Source: a bacterium
GTDB taxonomy: Bacteria; Krumholzibacteriota; Krumholzibacteria; LZORAL124-64-63
Assembly: GCA_016873405.1 (NCBI GenBank)
Contig: VGXH01000034.1
Coordinates: 1 to 9,846, forward strand
Reading direction: 5' to 3'
DNA: 9,846 bases
The position numbers and the translations under genes are program-made. Under the pieces are notes generated by a model. The model did not search any database. It saw only the letters and a list, made by a program, of their open reading frames with translations, and was not told the DNA's origin. Below are positions 1-6,868 of the stretch, in pieces; position 1 is the stretch's first letter, and the number at the start of each line of letters is the position of its first letter.

Positions 1-552
1 GCGATAGCGCTTCGGCGTGCGGATGTCGCCGCGGCTCTCGATCACCAGGTGGATCTGTTCGCCCGGGTCCGGCACCAGGCGATGGATGATCGCCCGCGGG
101 ACCACGAGGTAGTCACCCTCGCGGTAAGGAAGGCTGCCGAACTGGGATTCGAGCCGGCCGCCGCCGCGGGCGACGTAGACGACCTCGTCGGCGCGGGCGT
201 TGCGGTAGAAGAACGGGTCGGCCGCCGTCGGTCGCGTCAACGACAGCGAGACGTCGTCGTTGAACAGGAGCAGCCGGCGGTCCCGCACCGCGCTGCCGCC
301 CGCCGGCGGCAGCCGGTGCGAGCGCAGGTGCCGCAGGCGCAGGCTGCTGTCGGGCTCGGCCTCGCGCGGAGTCACCCAAGCCGGCTCGATCGCCTTGACC
401 GTGGTCGGCCTCCGCAGCGTGTAGAGCAGCGACTGCAGGCCGGTGAAGCCCAGGTTCCCCATCAGGTGCTCGTAGTAGAGCGACCCGTCGTCCTTGCGGA
501 AGGCGACGTGCCGCTTGGCCGGCAGGCGGCCCAGCTTGTGGTAGACGGGCAT
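1..552 (-). CDS. hmgA: Homogentisate 1,2-dioxygenase, N-terminal part (runs off the window)
   Basis: This enzyme opens the ring of homogentisate with O2 to give maleylacetoacetate in cytosolic tyrosine/phenylalanine breakdown. Only the first 184 codons are present. The protein starts MPVYHKLGRLPAKRHVAF and continues with YYEHLMGNLGFTG and SLLYTLRRPT, the usual opening of bacterial homogentisate dioxygenases. The N-terminal cupin segment YREGDYLVVPRAIIHRL follows near residues 148-164. The iron-binding His/Glu residues of the family lie in the C-terminal half, outside the window, so activity cannot be judged. The ATG at 550-552 is preceded on the minus strand by GGAAGG (560-565) seven bases away. 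The gene lies 42 bp downstream of hpd on the same strand, which supplies its substrate, so the two are probably one transcript. The family call rests on remembered motifs and on the hpd neighbour. Confidence 0.9.
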   Translation of the reverse strand, partial: MPVYHKLGRLPAKRHVAFRKDDGSLYYEHLMGNLGFTGLQSLLYTLRRPTTVKAIEPAWVTPREAEPDSSLRLRHLRSHRLPPAGGSAVRDRRLLLFNDDVSLSLTRPTAADPFFYRNARADEVVYVARGGGRLESQFGSLPYREGDYLVVPRAIIHRLVPDPGEQIHLVIESRGDIRTPKRYR

Positions 553-559
553 CGTTGAT

Positions 560-565
560 CCTTCC
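560..565 (-). promoter_or_regulatory. Ribosome binding site of hmgA
   Basis: GGAAGG on the minus strand, seven bases before ATG 552. It supports that start and translation from the hpd-hmgA transcript. Confidence 0.6.
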
Positions 566-594
566 GCGCCGGGCGTGGTCGCCGCGGGCCGGAG

Positions 595-1671
595 CTAGAG
601 ATTGCCGCGCAGGGCCTGTTCCTGCTCGATCGTCTCGAAGAGCGCCTTGAAGTTGCCCTTGCCGAAGCTCTCGCTCCCGCAACGCTGGATGATCTCGATG
701 AAGAAGGTCGGACGATCCTGCAACGGTCGCGTGAACAACTGCAGCAGGTAACCGGTATCGTCGCGATCGACGAGGATGCGCAGATCCTTGATCCGCTCGC
801 GATCCTCCTTCACCTCGCCGACGCGATCCCAGACGCGTTCATAGTAGCCGACCGGCACTGGCAGGAAGTCGACGCCGTTGGCGCGCAGGGCGGCGATCGT
901 GGCCAGGATGTCGTCGGTCTTCAGCGCCAGGTGCTGCACGCCGGCCGCCAGGTTGGCGTCGATGTACTCCTGGATCTGGCTCTTCTTGCGGCCGTCGGCC
1001 GGCTCGTTGAGCGGGAACTTGATGGCGCGGTCGGCCGACGCCACGACGGTGCTGCGCAGGGCGGAGAACTCGGTGGAGATGTCCTTGTCGTCGTAGGAAA
1101 CGAAACGGCCGAGCCCGAGCGTCCGGTCGTACCATTGCACCCAGCGATCCATCTGGCGGTCCTCGACGTTGCCGACGACATGGTCGATGCAGGTCAGTCC
1201 CGTCGGCCTGCCCTTGATCTCCCGCTTCTCGAAGCCGGGCAGGAAGCCGCGATACCCGCGGCGCTGCACGAAGGTGTGCGCCACCTCGCCGTAGGTGCGG
1301 ATGGCGGCCGTGGTGACCTCGCCCAGCGCGTCGCCCCGCGTGGCCGGCGCCCGCAGCGCGGCGGCGCCGGCGGCGGTCGCCAGAGCGAAGGCGCCCGCCG
1401 CGTCGTCCACCTCGAAGGCGATGTCGCAGACCCCGTCGCCGTGCAGGAGCAGCCAGACCGACAGCGGATCGTCGTGCCGCAGCGGCGTGGTCAGGACCAG
1501 GAAGATGTCCGCCTGGCGCAGGACGTACGACGCGCGCTCGCGGCAGCCCGTCTCCGGCCCGCTGTAGGCGATCTGGTCGAACCCGAAGGCGTGCCGGTAG
1601 AAGTAGGCGGCCTGCTTGGCGTTGCCGACCGCGAACTCGACGTGGTGGATGCGCTTGAGCGCCGGGGTCAT
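595..1671 (-). CDS. hpd: 4-hydroxyphenylpyruvate dioxygenase
   Basis: This cytosolic Fe(II) enzyme converts 4-hydroxyphenylpyruvate, the transamination product of tyrosine, to homogentisate with O2 and CO2 release. The 358-residue length is normal. There are two vicinal-oxygen-chelate (glyoxalase-fold) halves, about residues 6-140 and 158-330. The three metal ligands are visible: His164 in CIDHVVGNV, His247 in GVQHLALKTDD and Glu326 in FFIEIIQR. The closing helix GKGNFKALFETIEQEQ that caps the active site is intact. The substrate-pocket stretch FPLNEPADGRKKSQIQEYID (219-238) is also present. The ORF extends upstream to 1725, but ATG 1671 is chosen. It has AAGGAG six bases upstream, it starts at the conserved RIHHVEF region, and the longer form would begin inside the promoter. 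The next gene downstream, hmgA, acts on the product. Confidence 0.96.
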   Translation of the reverse strand: MTPALKRIHHVEFAVGNAKQAAYFYRHAFGFDQIAYSGPETGCRERASYVLRQADIFLVLTTPLRHDDPLSVWLLLHGDGVCDIAFEVDDAAGAFALATAAGAAALRAPATRGDALGEVTTAAIRTYGEVAHTFVQRRGYRGFLPGFEKREIKGRPTGLTCIDHVVGNVEDRQMDRWVQWYDRTLGLGRFVSYDDKDISTEFSALRSTVVASADRAIKFPLNEPADGRKKSQIQEYIDANLAAGVQHLALKTDDILATIAALRANGVDFLPVPVGYYERVWDRVGEVKEDRERIKDLRILVDRDDTGYLLQLFTRPLQDRPTFFIEIIQRCGSESFGKGNFKALFETIEQEQALRGNL

Positions 1672-1677
1672 GGAGGT

Positions 1678-1683
1678 CTCCTT
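1678..1683 (-). promoter_or_regulatory. Ribosome binding site of hpd
   Basis: The minus strand reads AAGGAG six bases before the ATG at 1671. It is the best Shine-Dalgarno match near any candidate start and decides the start against the upstream codon at 1725. Confidence 0.75.
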
Positions 1684-1712
1684 GCGGGGGGGGTGGGCGG
1701 CCATCGCGGACA

Positions 1713-1741
1713 CTTCTAGTGGCATTCACGGCCGCTGTCAA
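1713..1741 (-). promoter_or_regulatory. Sigma70-like promoter of hpd-hmgA
   Basis: On the minus strand there is a perfect -35 box TTGACA (1736-1741), a 17-bp spacer, and a -10 box TAGAAG (1713-1718; four of six consensus bases). Transcription would begin near 1705, giving a leader of about 35 nt that contains a C8 run and the AAGGAG ribosome site. The element is intergenic and correctly oriented. The call is by eye only and no start site has been mapped. Confidence 0.6.
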
Positions 1742-1768
1742 CCCCGCCGACGCCGGGGCATCGACAGC
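1734..1768. promoter_or_regulatory. Inverted repeat over the hpd -35 box (possible operator)
   Basis: GCTGTC (1734-1739) and GACAGC (1763-1768) are perfect inverted arms. A second nested pair is CCCCG (1742-1746) and CGGGG (1754-1758). The left arm covers most of the hpd -35 hexamer. The right arm ends seven bases before the sigma28-like promoter that faces the kinase. The position suits an operator for a repressor of tyrosine catabolism, or a site affecting both divergent promoters. The two arm pairs are not exactly co-centred, so one simple dimer site is uncertain. No regulator gene lies in the window. Confidence 0.35.
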
Positions 1769-1774
1769 AACCGC

Positions 1775-1801
1775 TCAAGCGAATCCGCACGTTGCCGATA
1801 G
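1775..1801 (+). promoter_or_regulatory. Sigma28 (FliA)-like promoter upstream of the hybrid kinase
   Basis: TCAAGCGA (1775-1782), an exact 11-bp spacer, then GCCGATAG (1794-1801). The enterobacterial FliA consensus is TAAAGTTT-N11-GCCGATAA. The -10 element matches at seven of eight bases and the -35 element at four of eight (TCAA against TAAA in the core). A start near 1808 leaves a leader of about 50 nt before the TTG codon at 1860. The only other in-frame start option, GTG 1719, lies upstream of this promoter. A second element with the same TCAAG-N14-GCCGA skeleton precedes the PilZ gene (6869-6895). Confidence 0.5.
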
Positions 1802-1848
1802 GACCTGCGCGGTCGGCCCGGCCCGGAGCCGGCCGCTTCCTGATCCCC

Positions 1849-1855
1849 GGGGTGA
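1849..1855 (+). promoter_or_regulatory. Ribosome binding site of the hybrid kinase
   Basis: GGGGTGA, one mismatch from GGAGGTGA, ends four bases before the TTG codon at 1860. It supports TTG as the start, which is otherwise a rare choice. Confidence 0.5.
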
Positions 1856-1859
1856 CGCA

Positions 1860-4166
1860 TTGGCTCGCTCGAACTCGCCCGTTCTGGCCGCCGAGACGCT
1901 GGTGCGCCTGCTCGCAGGCGCCGGAATCCTCGCCGGCATGCTCCTGGTCGCGTTCCTGTTCCTGCAGGGCGGCGCTCTTGACGCGTCCGCGACCGAAGCC
2001 GCGCGCCGCCTGCTCCCCGCGCGCTCGGACTGGTCTGCCGCGGCGCCGGGCGCCGTCGCGGCCTGCCTGACGCTGCTGTTCGCGCTGCTGGCCGGTCGCG
2101 TCCTGCGCGCGGTGCGCGCGATCGAGGCCGAAGAGGTGGCCACCCGCCGGCGGCTGGCGGCCGAGCGCGAGCGCTTCGAGAACCTGGCCCGGCTGACCGG
2201 CGACTGGCTCTGGGAGGCCGATCGCCAGGGCAGGTACACGTTCGTCACGGGCGCGGTCGCGACCTACACGGGCCGGTCCCCCGCGCAGTGCCTGGGCTTC
2301 CCGGTGTCGAGCTTCCTGCCGCCTGAGGGGGCACTCGAGCTGGATGGACTGCTGGCGACGCCGCCGGCACCCCCGGGCGCACACGTGGAATACCAGACCT
2401 GGTGCGCCCAGCCCGATGGCCGCGAGGCCTGCCTGGCGTTGACCGCGGGTCCCCTGCGCGACCGACAGGGCCATTGGTCCGGCTGGCAGGGCATCTGCCG
2501 CGACGTGACCGAGGCGGCCCACGACCGCGAAGCGCTGCGACTGGCCAAGGAGGAAGCCGAGGACGCAGCGCTGGATCTCGAGCGGGCGGCGACGCGCGCC
2601 AACGAGATGGCGGTGGCGGCGGAAGCCGCCAGCACCGCGAAGAGCGCGTTCCTGGCAACGATGAGCCACGAGATCCGCACCCCGATGAACGGCGTCATCG
2701 GCATGGCGGCGCTCCTGCTCGAGACCGGCCTGGACGCGCGGCAGCAGGAATACGCCCAGGTCATCCAGACATCGGCGGAGAACCTGCTGCTGCTGCTCAA
2801 CGACATCCTGGACGTGTCGAAGATCGAGGCCGGCCGCGTCGACCTCGAGGAGATCGATTGCGACCCCCGCGAGCTGGCCGATTCGGTGCTCGAGCTGCTC
2901 GCCGTCAAGGCCCAGGAGAAGAACCTGACCCTGGCGGCAGTCATCGACCCCGACGTGCCCGCGCTGATCCGCGGCGACCCGACGCGGCTGCGTCAAGTCC
3001 TGATCAACCTGGTCGGGAACGCGCTCAAGTTCACGGCCGCCGGGGAAGTCGTGATTCGCATGGGGGTCGACGTCGGCGAGGCGGAGCCCGACCTTCAGGT
3101 CGCGGTTGCCGACACGGGCATCGGCATCCGGCAGGATCGGCTCGATACGCTGTTCGAGGCCTTCACGCAGGTGGACACGTCCACGACCCGCGTCTACGGC
3201 GGCACGGGCCTGGGCCTGGCCATCTCGCGGCGCCTGGTCGAGATGATGGGCGGCAGCATCGGCGTCACCAGCCGGCCCGGCGAAGGCTCGACGTTCCGGT
3301 TCCGGATCCCGCTGCGCGCCGCCGCCGGCGGCGCGACGTCGCCGCGGTCCGTCGCCGCAGACCGGGCGCGCGCGATCTGGCGGGACGCCGAAGCGGCGAT
3401 CGAGGTGGCAAACGCGGCCACGGCCGCCGCGATCGCGGCCCACCTGTCGACCCTGGGCCTGCGGTGCCGCGCCGGGGACGGCGCGGCCTGCGCACCGCCT
3501 GCCGTCGGTCGCCGGCGGATCGTCGTGACGGACGACCCCGCCGCGGCGGCCGGCCGGACGACGATGCCCGACGACCTGATCCTGGCCTGCGTGCCCGCGC
3601 GGGAATGGGCGGCCCTGCCTCCGGGCGTCGGGGCGCTGACGGTGCCGGTGCGGTTCGGGCAGCTCGTCGACCGGCTGGCCCCGGTCGGCAAGGCCGGGGA
3701 CGTCGCCGGCTTTGCCGCCGACGTCGCGGCGACGGTGGCGGACCTGCTCGACCTGGCGGAAGCGAAGATCCTCCTGGTCGACGACAACCTCATCAACCGC
3801 AAGGTGGCCCTGGGCCTTCTCGGCCGCCTGGGTCTGTCCGCGGACGTGGCCGTCGATGGCCGCGAAGCCCTGGCCGCCTTCAAGCGCGGCCGCCACGACA
3901 TCATCCTGATGGACTGCATGATGCCGATGATGGATGGTTACGAGGCGACGCGCCGATTGCGACGACTCGAGGGCGGCGGGCGCGTCGTGGTCGTCGCGAT
4001 GACGGCCAACGCTCTGGAGGGCGACCGCAAGCGCTGTCTCGAGGCGGGGATGGACGACTACCTGCCCAAGCCGCTGCGTCGGGAAGCCCTGGCCGCCGCC
4101 CTGGCCGCCGGCGCCGACCGTTTGCGCGCCCGCGACGCGGCAACCGAACCGGCGGGCGCGACGTAG
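1860..4166 (+). CDS. Membrane hybrid histidine kinase (TM-PAS-HisKA-HATPase-degenerate REC-REC)
   Basis: This sensor kinase autophosphorylates on His and passes phosphate to its own receiver. It has 768 residues from TTG 1860. Two membrane helices (about 17-35 and 61-80) flank a short loop of about 25 residues, too small for a classical periplasmic sensor. A PAS domain (about 105-220) and a helical linker follow. The HisKA box FLATMSHEIRTPMNG carries His270. The ATPase boxes are N (Asn387, INLVGNALKF), G1 (Asp418, DTGIGI) and G2 (GGTGLGLAIS). Residues about 495-615 look like a receiver that has lost its acidic pocket. The last domain is a complete receiver: Asp641/Asp642, phospho-acceptor Asp685 (LMDCMMPMMDG), Thr715 and Lys737 (PKP). 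There is no HPt domain, so a separate HPt protein or regulator is expected. A reading from GTG 1719 (815 residues) is possible, but that codon lies between the boxes of the hpd promoter. The signal sensed is unknown. The sigma28-like promoter suggests a link to motility. Confidence 0.9.
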   Translation: MARSNSPVLAAETLVRLLAGAGILAGMLLVAFLFLQGGALDASATEAARRLLPARSDWSAAAPGAVAACLTLLFALLAGRVLRAVRAIEAEEVATRRRLAAERERFENLARLTGDWLWEADRQGRYTFVTGAVATYTGRSPAQCLGFPVSSFLPPEGALELDGLLATPPAPPGAHVEYQTWCAQPDGREACLALTAGPLRDRQGHWSGWQGICRDVTEAAHDREALRLAKEEAEDAALDLERAATRANEMAVAAEAASTAKSAFLATMSHEIRTPMNGVIGMAALLLETGLDARQQEYAQVIQTSAENLLLLLNDILDVSKIEAGRVDLEEIDCDPRELADSVLELLAVKAQEKNLTLAAVIDPDVPALIRGDPTRLRQVLINLVGNALKFTAAGEVVIRMGVDVGEAEPDLQVAVADTGIGIRQDRLDTLFEAFTQVDTSTTRVYGGTGLGLAISRRLVEMMGGSIGVTSRPGEGSTFRFRIPLRAAAGGATSPRSVAADRARAIWRDAEAAIEVANAATAAAIAAHLSTLGLRCRAGDGAACAPPAVGRRRIVVTDDPAAAAGRTTMPDDLILACVPAREWAALPPGVGALTVPVRFGQLVDRLAPVGKAGDVAGFAADVAATVADLLDLAEAKILLVDDNLINRKVALGLLGRLGLSADVAVDGREALAAFKRGRHDIILMDCMMPMMDGYEATRRLRRLEGGGRVVVVAMTANALEGDRKRCLEAGMDDYLPKPLRREALAAALAAGADRLRARDAATEPAGAT

Positions 4167-4170
4167 GTAA

Positions 4171-4188
4171 GGCGCGCGACCGCGCGCC
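4171..4188 (+). other. GC hairpin after the kinase stop codon
   Basis: GGCGCGCG (4171-4178) and CGCGCGCC (4181-4188) are perfect inverted arms separated by two bases, so about seven pairs could close over a four-base loop. It lies four bases after the kinase stop and 29 bases before the transporter start. No T run follows, so it is not a standard intrinsic terminator. It could lower read-through into the transporter or protect the mRNA end, or be a chance result of local base composition. Confidence 0.3.
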
Positions 4189-4217
4189 GCCCCAGCCCGC
4201 ACCCACGGACCGGTGAC

Positions 4218-5534
4218 ATGGAACGGCTGCGCCACCGCCTGCTCAAGACGTTCGACCTGCGGCCCGGCGAACTGGCGCCGGCGCTGGAATCCGCCCTCCT
4301 GTTCTACCTCGTGCTCAGCGCCTACTACGTGCTGCGTCCGCTGCGCGAGGAGATGGGGCTGGCCGCCGGCATCGAGAACCTGCCGGCGATGTACATGGGC
4401 ACGCTGGCCGGCACCGTCCTGCTGGTGCCCGCCGTCGGCTGGCTGGTGCGGCGCCACCGGCGGGAGGTCTTCCTCCCGCTTGTCTATCGCTTCTTCGCCC
4501 TCAACCTTCTGGGCTTCCAGTTGGCCTGGCGCCTCTGCGACCCGGAGCAGGTCGTGGCGCTGGGGCGCGTGTTCTACGTCTGGCTCAGCGTTTTCAACAT
4601 GCTGGCCGTCTCGCTGTTCTGGTCGTTCATGGCCGACGGCTTCGGCTACCGGCGCAGCCGCCGGCTGTTCGGCCTGGTGGCGATCGGCGGCACCGCGGGC
4701 GCCATCCTGGGCAGCGGCCTGACGGCGGCGCTGATCGACCGCATCGGACACGGCTGGCTGATGGTCATCTCGGCGGTGCTCTTGGAGGCGGGGGTCAGGA
4801 CCGTGGGCCGGCTGGCGCGCCGTTTCGACGCCGCGGGCTTCCGCGAGGGCGACCCGCCCGCGACGGACGTCGCCGGGCGCGGACGCGGCCTGCTGGCGGG
4901 CCTGACGCTCACGTTCACCTCGCCCTACCTGCTGGCGGTGGCGGCGTACCTGTTCCTCTACTCGCTGACTTCGACCTTCCTCTATTTCCAGCAGGCGCAC
5001 ATCGTCGACGCGCAGGCGCTGACGCGCGAGGGCAAGGCGGCCCTGTTCGCGCGCATCGACCTGTGGACGAACCTGCTGACCCTGACCTGCGAACTGCTGC
5101 TGACCGGCCGCCTGCTGAAGGGACTGGGGACCGGGCGCGTCCTGGCGCTGATGCCGGCGGGCACGGCGATCGGCTTCGCGGCGCTGGCGGCCGCGCCGGG
5201 CCTCGTGACGCTGGTGGTCTTCCAGGTGGCGCGCCGCGCCGCGAACTACGCCCTGGCGCGGCCGGCGCGCGAGACGCTGTTCACGACGGTCGACGACGAC
5301 GTGCGCTACCGGGCGAAGAGCTTCATCGACACCTTCGTCTACCGGGGCGGCGACCTGATCGGGGCCGGGACGGTCAAGGCGCTGGGGGTGGCCGGGCTCG
5401 GGCTCGCGCCGCTGGCGCTCGTCGCGGCGCCGCTGGCCGTCCTGTGGACCTGGCTGGCTCTCTACCTGGGCCGGCGGCAGCAGGTGCGCGCGGCCGCCGG
5501 GCTCACAGGGGAGCCCGGCGCACCGGCATCGTGA
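4218..5534 (+). CDS. MFS transporter of the ATP/ADP-translocase-like (NTP exchange) group
   Basis: This is an inner-membrane protein of 438 residues with roughly 10-12 hydrophobic segments between about 26 and 418. The N-terminal stretch LLFYLVLSAYYVLRPLREEMG and the late motif ARETLFTTVDDD...AKSFIDTFVYRGGDL (about 350-380) are hallmarks, as I recall, of the bacterial MFS set annotated as NTP/NTP exchange transporter-like. These are distant relatives of the rickettsial/chlamydial nucleotide translocases. Free-living bacteria carry this set widely and its substrate is unknown, so nucleotide exchange should not be assumed. A hydrophilic loop (about 198-226) separates the two halves. ATG 4218 is preceded only by a weak GGTGA, 51 bp after the kinase stop, so co-transcription with the kinase is possible but the hairpin between them may limit it. 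Its last 32 bp overlap the convergent arginine deiminase gene. Confidence 0.82.
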   Translation: MERLRHRLLKTFDLRPGELAPALESALLFYLVLSAYYVLRPLREEMGLAAGIENLPAMYMGTLAGTVLLVPAVGWLVRRHRREVFLPLVYRFFALNLLGFQLAWRLCDPEQVVALGRVFYVWLSVFNMLAVSLFWSFMADGFGYRRSRRLFGLVAIGGTAGAILGSGLTAALIDRIGHGWLMVISAVLLEAGVRTVGRLARRFDAAGFREGDPPATDVAGRGRGLLAGLTLTFTSPYLLAVAAYLFLYSLTSTFLYFQQAHIVDAQALTREGKAALFARIDLWTNLLTLTCELLLTGRLLKGLGTGRVLALMPAGTAIGFAALAAAPGLVTLVVFQVARRAANYALARPARETLFTTVDDDVRYRAKSFIDTFVYRGGDLIGAGTVKALGVAGLGLAPLALVAAPLAVLWTWLALYLGRRQQVRAAAGLTGEPGAPAS

Positions 5535-6759
5535 GGCAACGGCAACCGCCGCCGCCCCGCGCCAGCCCCGAGCCCCCGATCGTCACCACGCAGCGGCCGG
5601 CCTGGTCCAGGTCCACCTCGCCGGACGCCACCGCCGCGGCCGGGACGACGGCGAAGCCCGCACGCGCCAGCTCGGCGATCGTCGCCTCGTTGCGTCCGTA
5701 GCCCATGACCTGGCCTGGACCCAGGGCGAAGAAGTTGGCGCCGCTGTGCCACTGCTCGCGCTCCTGCACCCATTCGTCGCCGCGGCCGCCGCAGGCCAGC
5801 ACCTCCAGCTCGAGGCCCAGCCCGGCCAGGGCCGTCGGCAGGTTGTCCTCCTGGCGGATCGAGACCACGCGGCCGCCCTCGATGTGGACATGGACCGTGT
5901 CGTAGTGGTGGCGCTGCATGATCACGGGTTCGAAAGCCAGGCAGGCGTCGCGGTCCAGAAGCGTGAAGACCATGTCGAGGTGGATGAACGACTCGGGCGT
6001 CAGCGGCAGTTCCTGCACGAGGATGTGCTGACGGGCGCCGCCGCGGCGGAAATGCTCGATCAGCAGGTCGATGGCCTGGCGCGTCGTGCGCGCTCCCATC
6101 CCGACCACCAGCACACCGGGCGCCGCCACCAGCAGGTCGCCGCCTTCGATCGCCACGCCACCCAGATCCACGCCGTAGCGTCGGAGGTTCACGGTCCTGG
6201 CCGCGAACGCCGGGTGGTGCCGGAAGAACGCTTCCATCAGCCGCGCCTCGCGCCCCCGGACGGGGCTGGCCATGCAGCCCACCAGCGCCTCGCGCCCGAC
6301 GACCATCCCGCTGTCCCTGGTGAAGAAGAAGTTGTGGAGAGGGGGCAGCGAGTAGCGCTCGCGGCTGAGGAAGCGCGACAGGTTGTCCTTGCGCAGCGGC
6401 ACGCCCTCGACCAGCAGTCGGGCCGTCTCGGCCGGCGCCATCCCGAGCAGGTCGTCGGCGACCGGGCCGGCGCCCTCGGCCGCGCACAGCCGCCGCACCA
6501 GGGGCTCGCGGACGACCTCATCGGCCATGATGTCGGCCAGCAGGTCCCCCACCTCCAGGACCCGGGCCCGGCGGCGCAGGACGCCCAGGAACTCGTCGTA
6601 TTCCTGGCCGGCCACGGCCAGGTTGAGGATGTCGCTGTACAGCGCCTTCTCGACCGCGTCCGGCGTCATGTTGGCCATTTCGAGGCCCGGGCGATGCACG
6701 ACCACGGCCTCGAGCCGGCCGACCTCCGAGTCGATCGAGAATTCCAGCTTGCCGCCCAT
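5503..6759 (-). CDS. arcA: Arginine deiminase
   Basis: This cytosolic enzyme hydrolyses L-arginine to citrulline and ammonia. It has 418 residues, near the usual 400-410. It opens with SEVGRLEAVVVHRPG, the family's N-terminal strand. The catalytic set can be placed by motif: Asp149 (FFTRDSG), Glu205 (IEGGD), His260 and Asp262 (FIHLDMVFT), and the nucleophile Cys408 (RCLTMP). WHSGANFFALGPGQVMGYGRNE (337-358) also fits the family. A second cysteine, Cys406, sits two residues before the nucleophile. ATG 6759 is chosen because the family starts there and because the longer form from 6840 would begin in the promoter. No ornithine carbamoyltransferase, carbamate kinase or arginine/ornithine antiporter gene is nearby, so this is a solitary copy rather than an arc operon. 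The role could be nitrogen supply, ATP generation or acid resistance. A related guanidino-group hydrolase is a less likely alternative. Confidence 0.88.
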   Translation of the reverse strand: MGGKLEFSIDSEVGRLEAVVVHRPGLEMANMTPDAVEKALYSDILNLAVAGQEYDEFLGVLRRRARVLEVGDLLADIMADEVVREPLVRRLCAAEGAGPVADDLLGMAPAETARLLVEGVPLRKDNLSRFLSRERYSLPPLHNFFFTRDSGMVVGREALVGCMASPVRGREARLMEAFFRHHPAFAARTVNLRRYGVDLGGVAIEGGDLLVAAPGVLVVGMGARTTRQAIDLLIEHFRRGGARQHILVQELPLTPESFIHLDMVFTLLDRDACLAFEPVIMQRHHYDTVHVHIEGGRVVSIRQEDNLPTALAGLGLELEVLACGGRGDEWVQEREQWHSGANFFALGPGQVMGYGRNEATIAELARAGFAVVPAAAVASGEVDLDQAGRCVVTIGGSGLARGGGGCRCLTMPVRRAPL

Positions 6760-6760
6760 G

Positions 6761-6791
6761 CCCCCCCCGCCCCCCCGCGGGACCCCCGCGG
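6761..6791 (-). other. Leader of arginine deiminase: poly-G runs and hairpin
   Basis: On the transcribed strand the leader has a hairpin (arms 6775-6781 and 6785-6791, seven pairs, three-base loop). It is followed by G7 (6770-6776), a C, then G8 (6761-6768), ending two bases before the ATG. The G runs are the only purine-rich stretch where a ribosome site should be. Homopolymer runs of this length can slip during replication. A change here would alter leader spacing, not reading frame. Confidence 0.4.
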
Positions 6792-6811
6792 CCCCGGCCG
6801 GCGACGGCGGC

Positions 6812-6840
6812 ATCATAGGCGCCCGCCGGACGGTCGGCAA
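6812..6840 (-). promoter_or_regulatory. Sigma70-like promoter of arginine deiminase
   Basis: On the minus strand there is a -35 box TTGCCG (6835-6840; four of six), a 17-bp spacer and a -10 box TATGAT (6812-6817; five of six). Transcription would start near 6805, about 46 nt before the ATG at 6759. It has the same geometry as the hpd promoter. It argues against the longer reading frame, whose start codon overlaps the -35 box. Confidence 0.55.
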
Positions 6841-6868
6841 CCGGCGGCATGACGGCCGTTTCGGGACC

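Noticed and set aside
113..682. A 189-codon minus-strand frame over the hmgA/hpd junction
   Set aside because: It conflicts with the partial hmgA frame that carries clear family motifs. The composition is low-complexity.
931..1719. A 262-codon plus-strand frame opposite hpd
   Set aside because: It is antisense to hpd, which has every catalytic residue and a good ribosome site and promoter.
1719..1859. GTG 1719 as the start of the hybrid kinase (47 extra residues)
   Set aside because: The codon lies between the -10 and -35 boxes of the hpd promoter and upstream of the kinase's own likely promoter. The extra residues show no domain or signal peptide.
2402..4216. A 604-codon plus-strand frame overlapping the kinase
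   Set aside because: It is a frame-shifted shadow of the kinase, very rich in Arg, Gly and Pro, with no motifs.
1716..5000. A 1094-codon open frame on the minus strand
   Set aside because: It lies antisense to the hybrid kinase and transporter, whose motifs are intact. Its product is Arg/Gln/Gly-rich with no recognisable domain. Long antisense open frames are expected at this GC content.
5462..6487. A 341-codon minus-strand frame inside the arginine deiminase region
   Set aside because: It is an out-of-frame shadow of the deiminase with low-complexity Arg/Gly composition.
6760..6840. Upstream start at 6840 for arginine deiminase
   Set aside because: It would begin on the -35 box. The added residues are Pro/Gly-rich and not part of the family.
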